A DNA stretch of 64,000 bases, taken from DATLLN01 sp963809205 (GTDB taxonomy: Bacteria; Actinomycetota; Thermoleophilia; Gaiellales; JAICJC01). The stretch lies in NCBI GenBank assembly GCA_963809205.1, contig CAWEIS010000010.1, positions 248,001 to 312,000 of the forward strand, given 5' to 3'. A model generated the notes under the pieces. The model worked only from the letters and a program-made list of their open reading frames with translations. It made no database searches and was not told the origin of the DNA. The first letter of the stretch is position 1. Each line of letters opens with the position of its first letter. Below are positions 44,136 to 53,575 of this stretch, piece by piece. Both the position numbers and the translations under genes were made by a program.

Positions 44136-45305
44136 GTGAGCCGCCGCTTCGTCGCCGTGATCCTCGCGATCGTGTTCGTGGACGTCTTCCTCCAGTTCGC
44201 GATCGTTCCCCTGCTGCCGGAGTTCTCCGAACTGGCCGGCCTGTCGAAGACGCAGGCGGGCTTCATCGTGGCCGCGTACTCCGGTGCGGTGCTGCTGTTC
44301 TCGTTTCCCGTGGGCCGGCTGGCCGACCGCGTGGGGCCGCGCAAGGTGACGATCTTCGGCGTCGTCCTGCTGACCGGCGCGATCATGCTGAACGCCGTGG
44401 CGACCGACTTCTGGTCGCTGCTTGCGGTTCGCCTCGGGCAGGGCGTGTCGTCGGCGATCTCGTGGACGGCGGGCCTGGCCTGGCTGACCGGTTCGGTGCC
44501 GCAGGAGCGGCGGCCGCGGGTGCTGACCAGCGCGATGACCGCCGCCACACTGGGCGCCCTGCTCGGTCCCGTGATCTCCGGCCCGATCGCCGAGCACTGG
44601 GGCCTGCACGCGCCGTACGTCGTGTTCGCCGTGTTCACGGCGTTCCTGTCGCTGGCCGCGCTGACGTTGCCGGATGCGCACGGGCACGTCGACGAGCCGG
44701 CGTCGCTGCGCTATGTGGCCGACATCGTGCGCCGCGGTGGCATGCTGTCGGCCGCGCTGATCGTGATCCTGATCGTCGCCGTCGTCTCGGGCGTGATCGA
44801 GACGCTGATCCCGCTCGCGCTGGGAGCTGACGGCTACTCGGCCGTGGCGATCAGCGCCGTGCTGGCTGCGACCGGCCTGCTGGCGGTGGTCACCAACACC
44901 GCGGTGGGCGGTGTGTACGGCCGATTCGGCGGCGTCACGATCGGCATGGCCGCGGCGGCGACCGCGGCTCTCGGCTGTGTGCTGATGTCGCTGCCGGCGG
45001 GCGCGGCGGCAGTCGCCGTGATCTACGTCATCTTCTCGCCGGCGATCACCGCCCAGTACGCCGTCTGCTTCCCGATGGCGACGGAGGGCGCCGACCGCAC
45101 CGGCCTCACCTACGGCGTGGTCATGGGCGCGACCAACGTCGTCTGGGGGCTCGGCTTCCTGATCGGCCCGGCCGCCGGGGCGGCCGTCGCGCAGGCCACC
45201 TCGGACCGCGTCAGCTACCTCGCGGCGGCCGCCATCAGCCTGGCCGGCGCCGGATGGCTGCGTTCGCTGGCACTCTCACCCGTTGAGTGCCAGGATAGTG
45301 CTTGA
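44136..45305 (+). CDS. Major facilitator superfamily transporter
   Basis: 389 residues with about 12 membrane helices. The loop motif GRLADRVGPRKVTI between helices 2 and 3 is the MFS signature. The N-terminal half resembles drug/proton antiporters (DHA type), but the substrate is not determinable. It starts with GTG right after a TAGTGT box. Its last 40 bases contain a complete CIRCE operator for the downstream groES, so the coding sequence doubles as regulatory DNA. Confidence 0.87.
   Translation: MSRRFVAVILAIVFVDVFLQFAIVPLLPEFSELAGLSKTQAGFIVAAYSGAVLLFSFPVGRLADRVGPRKVTIFGVVLLTGAIMLNAVATDFWSLLAVRLGQGVSSAISWTAGLAWLTGSVPQERRPRVLTSAMTAATLGALLGPVISGPIAEHWGLHAPYVVFAVFTAFLSLAALTLPDAHGHVDEPASLRYVADIVRRGGMLSAALIVILIVAVVSGVIETLIPLALGADGYSAVAISAVLAATGLLAVVTNTAVGGVYGRFGGVTIGMAAAATAALGCVLMSLPAGAAAVAVIYVIFSPAITAQYAVCFPMATEGADRTGLTYGVVMGATNVVWGLGFLIGPAAGAAVAQATSDRVSYLAAAAISLAGAGWLRSLALSPVECQDSA
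45267..45293. promoter_or_regulatory. CIRCE operator 1 (HrcA site)
   Basis: CTGGCACTC, nine bases, GAGTGCCAG: a perfect inverted repeat matching the CIRCE consensus core GCACTC-N9-GAGTGC. It lies inside the 3' end of the MFS gene, just upstream of the groES promoter. Confidence 0.9.
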
Positions 45306-45329
45306 CGACGCCTTTCGCGCTGCTATGAT
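45302..45329 (+). promoter_or_regulatory. groESL promoter
   Basis: TTGACG (45302-45307), a 16-base spacer and TATGAT (45324-45329). Transcription should begin near 45336, just before or within CIRCE 2. Confidence 0.8.
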
Positions 45330-45337
45330 GACTGCGC

Positions 45338-45366
45338 GTTGGCACTCCGGTTACCTGAGTGCCAAC
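45338..45366. promoter_or_regulatory. CIRCE operator 2 (HrcA site)
   Basis: GTTGGCACTC, nine bases, GAGTGCCAAC: perfect 10-base arms. It sits in the 5' leader of groES, so the promoter lies between two operators. HrcA, the repressor, is not encoded in the window. Confidence 0.92.
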
Positions 45367-45404
45367 AGTTTCCCGAAGTCCATGACAGGCACTATGGAGG
45401 TCAC

Positions 45405-45713
45405 ATGGATCTGAAGCCTCTGGGCGATCGCGTGATCGTCGAGGTTCTCGAGGAGGAGGAAGTCACGGTCAGTGGCATCGTCCTCCCCGACACGGCCAAG
45501 GAGAAGCCCCAGCGCGGCAGCGTGCTGGAGGTCGGCCCGGGTCGGTATGAGGACGGCAAGCTGGTCCCGCTCGACGTGAAGAAGGGCGACGAGATCATCT
45601 TCTCCAAGTACGGGGGCACCGAGGTCAAGGTCGGCGGCGACGAGGTTCTTATCCTCCGCGAGTCCGACATCCTGGCCAAGGTCGTCACCACCAAGGTCAA
45701 GGCGAAGGCGTAG
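45405..45713 (+). CDS. groES: Co-chaperonin GroES
   Basis: 102 residues, the normal length. PLGDRVIVEVLEEEEVTVSG and the mobile loop SGIVLPDTAKEKPQRG are clear. It caps the GroEL cavity during folding. GGAGG lies 5 bases before the ATG. It is heat-regulated through the two CIRCE sites and co-transcribed with groEL 6 bases downstream. Confidence 0.97.
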   Translation: MDLKPLGDRVIVEVLEEEEVTVSGIVLPDTAKEKPQRGSVLEVGPGRYEDGKLVPLDVKKGDEIIFSKYGGTEVKVGGDEVLILRESDILAKVVTTKVKAKA

Positions 45714-45719
45714 GAGCGT

Positions 45720-47339
<1,620 letters not shown>

Positions 47340-47366
47340 GGTCGCCGAAAGGCTCCCAATGCAGAC

Positions 47367-47403
47367 AGGGCGGGCACCGCACATGCGGTGCCCGCCCTCT
47401 TTT
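47367..47403 (+). terminator. Rho-independent terminator of groESL
   Basis: A 15-base-pair perfect stem (AGGGCGGGCACCGCA with TGCGGTGCCCGCCCT), a two-base CA loop and a following CTTTT tract. Confidence 0.9.
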
Positions 47404-47404
47404 G

Positions 47405-47481
47405 TGTAACAACAACGGGGTCAGACCCCTTTGTTACATCGAGCGTCGCATGAAAAATCGGGGTCTGACCCCGATTTTTCA
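47405..47481. repeat. Pair of GGGGTC(A/T)GACCCC palindromic elements
   Basis: Element 1 (47405-47438) has TGTAACAA and TTGTTACA arms around GGGGTCAGACCCC. Element 2 (47451-47481) has perfect 15-base arms, TGAAAAATCGGGGTC and GACCCCGATTTTTCA, around a single T. The shared core and different flanks suggest members of a repetitive palindromic family. Element 2 could also act as a terminator on either strand. Confidence 0.7.
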
Positions 47482-47532
47482 GCGAGTCAAGCTCTGCCGA
47501 GCGGCGGGCCGTTGTTGCTCCCTGAATTGAGC

Positions 47533-47561
47533 GGGGAGCCCGTCCCCAGATCGGGCTCCCC
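47533..47561 (-). terminator. Hairpin downstream of the PIG-V-like gene
   Basis: GGGGAGCCCG (47533-47542) pairs perfectly with CGGGCTCCCC (47552-47561) across a 9-base loop. It lies about 55 bases past the stop of the minus-strand gene. No T tract follows, so termination would not be of the classic type. Confidence 0.45.
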
Positions 47562-47614
47562 GTCTGAACCGCCTACCCTCTCAGGACTCCAGCGTACGGG
47601 CGCCGCAGCCGCCG

Positions 47615-48712
47615 TCAAGGTGTGAACGTTCTCGGCCCGAACGTGATGAAGATCAGCGCAGCGAGCAGCATCGGGAACACCACCTTGACGACGGTGTCCA
47701 CCCGCTCGTCGCGGCCAAGGTCGGCGAGCGCCCAGAACATCGGGAACCCGACCATCCCGAACCGCCCCATCGACACCAGCAGGCCGCCGGTGGTCGGCAG
47801 CAGGATCAGCAGCGCCGAGTAGATCAGGTACTCGCCCGGCAGCTTCATGCGCCAGCCCCAGTAGATCAGGAAGCACCAGAGCAGGGTGAACGCCGCGTGC
47901 ACCAGGAACCGCAGATGCCCGCCGGACACCGCATCCCACGTTGCCTGCCCGAACACGATCGGCAGCACCGACACGCCGCGGCCCCAGCCGCGCTCCTGCG
48001 CGTGCGCCGACGCCAGGACGTCGCCCGTCCGCCACCAGAGAAACCCGAAGAACGCCACCTCGGCCGCGGGAATCAGGAGCAGCGGCAGGTAGCGCGTCGG
48101 CCGCCGCTCGCCGGTCCGCCAGAGCCGCCATGCGAGCGCCGGGAGCAGCGCGATCCCCGTCGGCCGTGCGATCGCCGCGCCTGCGGCGGCAACGCACCCC
48201 CACCACCAGCGCCCATGCCACGTCAGCGCGAACGCCCCCAGCACCAGCAGCAGGAACAGGCTCTCGGCGTAGGGCAGCGAGAAGACGAACGTCAGCGGGA
48301 AGATCGCCAGGTAGAGCACGGTGCGCCGCGCCATCCCCTCGTCGAACCGGCCCTCCGTCATCCGGTAGAGCAGGCACAGCGCCGCCAGCAGCAGCGCTGA
48401 CGACAGCAGGCTGCCCCACATCGTCACCGGCCCGGGCAGCCAGGTCAGCGGCCTCCAGAGCAGCGGGAACAGCGGGAAGAAGGCCGCCGTGTTGCCATGC
48501 CCGATGGACGGGTCGTACCCGTTCTGCGCGATCCAGCGGTACCAGGTCGCGTCCCAGTCGCCGAGGGAGCGGAACACGGTGTCCCAGTCGAACCCGCTGT
48601 TACGGGGCCGCCGCGACGTCCAGCCCTGCATGAAGAGCAGCAGGTAGACGCACACGCGGCTGCCTGCCCAGACGGCGATCGGATACCGGTAGCGGCGGAG
48701 CGTGTCGGTCAC
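47615..48712 (-). CDS. Membrane mannosyltransferase-like protein (PIG-V/GT-C type)
   Basis: 365 residues with about nine membrane helices. LGDWDATWYRWIAQNGYDP and the following FFPLFPLLWRPL are typical of the PIG-V-like bacterial family. GT-C enzymes of this kind add sugars from lipid-phosphate donors on the outer face of the membrane; the acceptor is unknown. The last bases of the upstream PAP2 gene (stop at 48709) overlap its start by 4. Confidence 0.78.
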   Translation of the reverse strand: MTDTLRRYRYPIAVWAGSRVCVYLLLFMQGWTSRRPRNSGFDWDTVFRSLGDWDATWYRWIAQNGYDPSIGHGNTAAFFPLFPLLWRPLTWLPGPVTMWGSLLSSALLLAALCLLYRMTEGRFDEGMARRTVLYLAIFPLTFVFSLPYAESLFLLLVLGAFALTWHGRWWWGCVAAAGAAIARPTGIALLPALAWRLWRTGERRPTRYLPLLLIPAAEVAFFGFLWWRTGDVLASAHAQERGWGRGVSVLPIVFGQATWDAVSGGHLRFLVHAAFTLLWCFLIYWGWRMKLPGEYLIYSALLILLPTTGGLLVSMGRFGMVGFPMFWALADLGRDERVDTVVKVVFPMLLAALIFITFGPRTFTP

Positions 48713-49572
48713 TCGGGTAGCTCGAGCCTACGCCACAGCCACCGGACGCCGAACAGTGCGGCTGCGGCGTAGACCGCGCCGATCAGCAGGTCGGCGACGT
48801 AGTGGTTGCCCGTGTAGACCACAGCCAGCGACTGCGCCAGCGGGTAGAGGATGCCGAGCATCGCCAGCCAGCGCCAGCGCGTGTTCCAGGCCAGCGTCAG
48901 CAGGAATAGGAACACCAGCATCGAGTAGCCGGCATGCAGCGACGGCACCGCCGCGTAGGGGTTGCCGTCGACCAGGTGGTAGAGCGGCCCCGAGTCGGTG
49001 GGCAGCGGCGACTGCGCCGACTGCACGCCCGCCGGACTCGCCAGCGGCGGGATCAGGTGGACGTCCCACTCGGCCGCCTTCCACGGCGGGGCCGCGGGGA
49101 ACAGCGCGAATGTCAGCGCGCCTGCGTACGACAGCGTCAGCAGGGTTGCCGCGAAGCGGTAGAACAGCGCCCGCCGCTTGAGCCAGAGCGCGAACGCCAG
49201 CGTCGGCGGCACGATGAAGTGGATCCGCGTCAGCGCGGACAGCGTCTGGTCGTACCACTGCAGGCTCCCCGTCCACAGCCAGTCCTGGAGGACGTTGGAG
49301 GGTACATTGCCGAAGAAGAGGAACTTCTCGGCGTCGAGCTGAGGCAGGTAGTACGGGCTCGGGCTGACGATATGCGCGAGCCCGCGGCACTCCTCGTACC
49401 ACACGATCAGCAGCACGAAGGGAACGAAATCGAGGGCGAAACGGCGGCCGACGCCCAGCACGAGGGCGGGGGCGAGCAGCACCAGGAAGTAGCGGTCCGG
49501 CGTCAGGCTGAGGCCGAACGTCAGGATCTGGGTGCCGAGCGCCAGTGCGAACACGACGATCGCCAGCAGCAC
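48709..49572 (-). CDS. PAP2-type membrane protein (Aur1/inositol-phosphotransferase-like)
   Basis: About 287 residues from the GTG at 49572, with six or so helices. The late motifs are AVPSLHAGYSMLVF and YTGNHYVADLLIGAV, which in PAP2_3 proteins form the active site of phosphatases or inositol-phosphate transferases acting on lipids. Motif 1 is not obvious. The frame is open further upstream, but I found no better start codon. Translationally coupled to the PIG-V-like gene. Confidence 0.77.
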   Translation of the reverse strand: MLLAIVVFALALGTQILTFGLSLTPDRYFLVLLAPALVLGVGRRFALDFVPFVLLIVWYEECRGLAHIVSPSPYYLPQLDAEKFLFFGNVPSNVLQDWLWTGSLQWYDQTLSALTRIHFIVPPTLAFALWLKRRALFYRFAATLLTLSYAGALTFALFPAAPPWKAAEWDVHLIPPLASPAGVQSAQSPLPTDSGPLYHLVDGNPYAAVPSLHAGYSMLVFLFLLTLAWNTRWRWLAMLGILYPLAQSLAVVYTGNHYVADLLIGAVYAAAALFGVRWLWRRLELPE

Positions 49573-49587
49573 GGTTGGGCGGTCGAC

Positions 49588-51009
49588 GTGATCGACCGGT
49601 GGCCCCCACTCGCGTGGGCGGCGCTGGCCGCGGTGCTCGCGGTCGTCCTCCGCCTGCCCTACCTCACCGTCCCGCTCACCGCGGACGAGGGGGGCTACGC
49701 CGAGGTCGCCCGGTTGTGGGGCCGCGGGGCCGTCCTGTACGACCGGGTCGACGGCATCTGGGTCGACCGTCCGCAGGGGCTCTTGTGGATCTTCCGGGCG
49801 CTGGAACATGTGGATGGCGGGTCGACGGCGGCGCTGCGCGTTGCCGCCGCGCTGGTCGCCGCGGCCGTCGTCTGTGTGACGTTCCTGATAACCGAGCGAA
49901 CCGCGGGCAGGATACCCGCGGTGCTCGCCGCACTGCTCCTGGCGATCTTCGGCTCGGCGCCCAGGATCGAGGCCTTCACGCTGTCCGGCGAGGTGCTGGC
50001 GTCGCTGCCCTCGGCGCTCGCGCTGCTGGCCTTCGTCACCTATCTGCGGCGCGGCGGCGCTCGCTGGCTGGTGGTCTGCGGGCTGCTGACGGGGGCCGCC
50101 GTGATGATCAAGCAGTCGGGCTTCGACGGCGGGCTGGCGGCGGTGGCGTACCTGCTGTGGACGCGGAGGCGCGCGGGACTGCTGCCGGCTGCCACGATCG
50201 TCGGCTGCGCCTTCCTGCCGGTGATCGCCGGTGCGCTGTCGGCCGCGAGCTTCGACGACTGGTGGTACGCGATGGTCACGTACCGCAGCCAGGGCGACTC
50301 GCTATTCTCGGGCTCGCCCGTCACCCGGGCGGATCTGTTCAAGGACTCGCTGCCGGCGGTCGCCATGTCGATCGGCGTGCTGGTCGCGCTGGCCACCATC
50401 GGCTGGCGCCGCGGCCCGCTCCTGCTCCGCCTGTGGGTCGCGGCGGCGGCGCTGGCCGTGCTGGGCGGCGGCAACTTCCACCCGCACTACTACCAGCAGC
50501 TGTGTGCGCCGCTGGCGGCGCTGGGCGGTGTCGGCGCAGCGCGCCTGCTGACGGAGCGCCACCGCTGGTCGCTGGCCGTGACCGGTGTGCTGGCGGCGCT
50601 CGCCGTCGCGTCGGTGGCCGGGCTGTGGGTCGAGTCCCGGTACGAGCGGATTCGCTCGCTGTTCCCCGAGGACCCGCATCTGCTGCACTCCGAGCACGTG
50701 GTCGGCTGGCTCCAGGACAACACGGATCCCGGCGACAAGGTGTTCGTGCTCTGGGCCGGAGCCGACATCAATTACCTGGCCGACCGGCCGCCGGCCGTGC
50801 CGTACCTGTGGTACCGCAACATCCAGGCGATCCCGGGCGCGCTCGACCAGGTGCGGGCGTCGATGACCTCGCCGGACGGGCCGCGTTACATCGTCGGCCT
50901 GCACAAGCCCCACAAGCTGGACAAGAGCGGCAAGACCTACAAGCTGCTGCGTGACAACTTCCACCGGGTCGGCAAGGTCGACGGGATCGTCATCTACGAG
51001 CGCAACTGA
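49588..51009 (+). CDS. ArnT/PMT-family membrane glycosyltransferase
   Basis: 473 residues from a GTG at 49588. The GT-C acidic motif is LTADEGGYAEVARLW near residue 31, with DRVDGIWVDRPQGLLWIFR after it; about ten helices follow and a soluble C-terminal part of about 120 residues. Enzymes of the PMT_2 family move sugars from polyprenyl phosphate. Its start is only 15 bases from that of the divergent PAP2 gene. The 3' end overlaps the convergent M20 peptidase by 16 bases. Confidence 0.8.
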   Translation: MIDRWPPLAWAALAAVLAVVLRLPYLTVPLTADEGGYAEVARLWGRGAVLYDRVDGIWVDRPQGLLWIFRALEHVDGGSTAALRVAAALVAAAVVCVTFLITERTAGRIPAVLAALLLAIFGSAPRIEAFTLSGEVLASLPSALALLAFVTYLRRGGARWLVVCGLLTGAAVMIKQSGFDGGLAAVAYLLWTRRRAGLLPAATIVGCAFLPVIAGALSAASFDDWWYAMVTYRSQGDSLFSGSPVTRADLFKDSLPAVAMSIGVLVALATIGWRRGPLLLRLWVAAAALAVLGGGNFHPHYYQQLCAPLAALGGVGAARLLTERHRWSLAVTGVLAALAVASVAGLWVESRYERIRSLFPEDPHLLHSEHVVGWLQDNTDPGDKVFVLWAGADINYLADRPPAVPYLWYRNIQAIPGALDQVRASMTSPDGPRYIVGLHKPHKLDKSGKTYKLLRDNFHRVGKVDGIVIYERN

Positions 51010-52112
51010 GCGGCCGCCTCGGCCAGACGGGCCACCCACTCGATGCGCCGCTCGAGCGTCTCGATCTCGATCCACTCGGCCGCGGTGTGATCGTGGCCGC
51101 CCACCGGCCCCAATCCGTCGATCGTCGGCACGCCCCAGGCGCCGGTCCAGCAGCCGTCGGACACGCCGCCCGAGAGCTCCTCTCCGATCCGCAGGCCGCA
51201 CTCGCGCGCGAGCGCGAGCGAGAGCTCCACCAGCCCGTCGTGGCGAGGCATCGGCGGCCACGTTCCGCGGTCGGTGATCTCGATGGTGACGCCGTCGTAG
51301 GGGCCGCCGGCGCCGAGCAGCGGCAGCGCGTGATCGAGGTCGCCGGGGACGCTGGAGCGGATGTCGAGCGTGGCCCGCGCCCACCCCGGCACGGTGTTCA
51401 TCGCGTCGCCGGCGGCGACCGTCGTCACCACCGACGTCATCTCCGGCCGGCCGTCGGCGAGGCGCTCGATGCGCAGCGTCTCGTGGGCCAGCGCGCTGAC
51501 GGCGCTGCGTCCGCGCGCGGTGTCCGCCCCCGCGTGCGCCGGCACGCCCGTCAGCTCCATCGTCCGCCACAGCGCGCCCTTGCGCGCCGAGACCAGGTCG
51601 CCGTTCTCGCGGGCACACTCGAAGACGAGGGCCGCCGTGGCGTCTGCGGCGCGGGCCGCGCAGGCGGGATCGCGCAGGCGCACCTCCTCGTCGGCGCAGA
51701 CGATCAACCGCAGCTCATGAAAGGGACGGCGGTCGCGGAACGCCCCCATCGCCATCGCCGCCAGCACCAGGCCGCCCTTCATGTCGGCGACGCCGGGGCC
51801 CAAGCAGCGCACCCCCTCACGGCGGAACGGCCGCTCGGCGACTGTGCCCAGCGGGAAGACGGTGTCGCCGTGGCCGAGCAGGGCGACCACGCCCTCGCCC
51901 TCGCCGGGCAGAGAGATGCAGACGCTGCGCGCCGGATAGTCCGGCTCGGCGATCCACTCGGCCGATGTGCCCAGCGGGGCGAGCCACTCGGCCAGCAGCT
52001 CGCCCACGCGCTCCTGCTCGACGCCGTCGGACGGCGTGTCGATGTTGACAAGCGTCTCGAGGCGTTCGCAGAAGAGGTCGACTGCCCCGCTAGAAGCCGT
52101 ACCGCTCCTCAC
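50994..52112 (-). CDS. M20-family metallopeptidase (glutamate carboxypeptidase-like)
   Basis: 372 residues. Metal ligands: LLGHGDTVFPLG, GVADMKGGLVLAAMA, CADEEV and, near the end, GLGPVGGHDHTAAEW. The dimerisation-domain histidine is in GVPAHAGADTARG. The pattern resembles carboxypeptidase G2, which cleaves C-terminal glutamate. The GTG at 52112 lies inside the end of the upstream oxidoreductase gene (23-base overlap). Confidence 0.85.
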   Translation of the reverse strand: MRSGTASSGAVDLFCERLETLVNIDTPSDGVEQERVGELLAEWLAPLGTSAEWIAEPDYPARSVCISLPGEGEGVVALLGHGDTVFPLGTVAERPFRREGVRCLGPGVADMKGGLVLAAMAMGAFRDRRPFHELRLIVCADEEVRLRDPACAARAADATAALVFECARENGDLVSARKGALWRTMELTGVPAHAGADTARGRSAVSALAHETLRIERLADGRPEMTSVVTTVAAGDAMNTVPGWARATLDIRSSVPGDLDHALPLLGAGGPYDGVTIEITDRGTWPPMPRHDGLVELSLALARECGLRIGEELSGGVSDGCWTGAWGVPTIDGLGPVGGHDHTAAEWIEIETLERRIEWVARLAEAAAQLRS

Positions 52113-52701
52113 GCCAGGGATCGCCCTCGTTGTGGTACCCGTAGCCCTCCCAGAAACCGGGCTTGTCGACGTCCGAGAACTCGAGCCCGCGCAGCCACTT
52201 CGCGCTCTTCCAGAAGTAGCGCTTGGGGACGACCAGGCGAGCCGGGTAGCCGTGCTCGGGCGTCAGCGGCGCGCCATCCGCCTCGAGGCCGATCATCACG
52301 TCGGGATCCTGCAGCGCCTCGATCGGCAGGTTCGCGGTGTACCCCTGCTCGGCGTGCGCGATCACGTAGCGGGCGCTGTCCAGCGGCTCGACCAGATCGA
52401 GGATGGCGCGCAGGGGCACGCCCTTCCACGGCATGTCGAGACGCGTCCAGCGGGTGACGCAGTGGATGTCGGCGATCTGCTCGCGCTCGCCCAGCTCGCG
52501 CAGCCCGTCGAGCGAGAGCCGCACGGGGTTCCTGACGAGGCCGAACACGTTCAGATCCCAGGTCGCGATGTCGATGCTGGGGATGCTGCCGGCGTGGAGC
52601 ACCGGCCACTTGTCGGTGTAGTACTGGCCGGGAGGGATGCGGGCGGGATCGATGCCTGCCTCGCGCGCCTTCCGGTCCTGTGTCGTTCGGAAAAGTGCCA
52701 T
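52090..52701 (-). CDS. Molybdopterin-dependent oxidoreductase of the sulfite-oxidase fold
   Basis: 203 residues. The molybdenum-ligand cysteine is in DIHCVTRWTRLDMPWKGVPL, and HGYPARLVVPKRYFWKSAKW is the second conserved block of YedY/sulfite-oxidase-like proteins. There is no Tat signal, so it is probably cytoplasmic; the substrate is unknown. Confidence 0.88.
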   Translation of the reverse strand: MALFRTTQDRKAREAGIDPARIPPGQYYTDKWPVLHAGSIPSIDIATWDLNVFGLVRNPVRLSLDGLRELGEREQIADIHCVTRWTRLDMPWKGVPLRAILDLVEPLDSARYVIAHAEQGYTANLPIEALQDPDVMIGLEADGAPLTPEHGYPARLVVPKRYFWKSAKWLRGLEFSDVDKPGFWEGYGYHNEGDPWREERYGF

Positions 52702-52702
52702 G

Positions 52703-52723
52703 CCCTACGGTCTCATCGTAGGG
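52703..52723. promoter_or_regulatory. Inverted repeat between divergent genes
   Basis: CCCTACG-gtctcat-CGTAGGG is a perfect 7-base inverted repeat. The right arm contains a minus-strand TACGAT box (52715-52720) usable for the oxidoreductase gene. A regulator site is possible. Confidence 0.35.
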
Positions 52724-52760
52724 GAGATCCGTTACACCCTGCGCGGCCCGTCCAACCATC

Positions 52761-52766
52761 TACGCT
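52761..52766 (+). promoter_or_regulatory. -10 box (TACGCT) for the YgfZ-like gene
   Basis: TACGCT ends 6 bases before the ATG at 52773, in leaderless spacing. Confidence 0.5.
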
Positions 52767-52772
52767 TCGGAT

Positions 52773-53565
52773 ATGGCAGTCGTGCTGGACCGGGCAACCC
52801 TCACCGCGCGCGGGCCGGACGCGGCGGAGTACCTCCAGAGCATGCTCTCGAACGACGTCTCGGAGGCGGCGCCGGGCGGGGCGGTCTACGCCTTGCTGCT
52901 GACGCCCAAGGCGCGCGTGATCGCCGATCTCGAGCTGTTCAACACCGGCGATGAGCTGGTGCTGGCCAGCGACCCGTCGCGCCGCGACGACGTGCTGGCC
53001 ACGCTCGTGCGCTCGCGGTTCCGCCGCAAGGTCGAGCTCGAGCCGAGCGGCGCATGCCGTCGTCTGGGGTGACGCCGACGATGCGCTGGCGACGCTGGAC
53101 ACGCCGATCGGCCCCTACCGGCTGATCGCCGAGCCGCCGGCCGATCGCGGCGACGAGGCGGCCTGGGAGACGGCGCGCATCGAGGCCGGCATCCCGCGCT
53201 ACGGTCGCGAGTTCGACGGCGACACGATGCCTGCGGAGGCAGGGCTGGACGAGCGCGCGGTCAGCTTCAGCAAGGGCTGCTACCCGGGGCAGGAGCCGGT
53301 CGCCCGCCTGCACTACCGCGGCCATCCGAACCGCGGGGTGCGCGGGCTCGTGGTTCTCCGGCGAGGCGCCGCCCGCAGGCCGCGGCGGAGGTGGTGCTTC
53401 GGCGAGAAGCAGGTCGGACGAGTCACCTCGCCCGCCGTGTCGCCGAGATACGGGTCGATCGCGCTCGCGGTGCTGCGGCGCGAGGTGCCGGATGGCGCCG
53501 AGGTCGATGCCGGCGGTGTTGCCGGAGTGGTGAAGGGACTGCCGTTCGGCGCCACGATCGCGTAG
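52773..53565 (+). CDS. ygfZ: YgfZ/GcvT-like folate-binding protein, several frame breaks
   Basis: About 262 residues after repair. The family hallmark KGCYPGQE is in FSKGCYPGQEPVARLHYRG. The N-terminal half (YLQSMLSNDV, LLTPKARVIADLELF) and the late GRVTSPAVSPRYGSIALAVL are also conserved. YgfZ proteins use folate to support Fe-S enzymes. The frame breaks at about 53044-53050 (+1) and three more times between about 53350 and 53400, where extra bases turn an expected SGEAPPAG-like stretch into RRGAARRPRRR. Assembly errors are likely. Confidence 0.8.
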
Positions 53566-53568
53566 GCT
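53563..53568 (+). promoter_or_regulatory. -10 box (TAGGCT) for the TPR gene
   Basis: TAGGCT overlaps the stop codon of the YgfZ-like gene and ends 7 bases before the ATG at 53576. Confidence 0.45.
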
Positions 53569-53575
53569 CGGTGCG

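Noticed and set aside
49580..49598. CGGTCGA-cgtga-TCGACCG inverted repeat as a firm operator
   Set aside because: Short GC-rich arms of this kind are expected by chance at this composition, and part of it is coding on one or the other strand. Kept only as a remark in the glycosylation-cluster finding.
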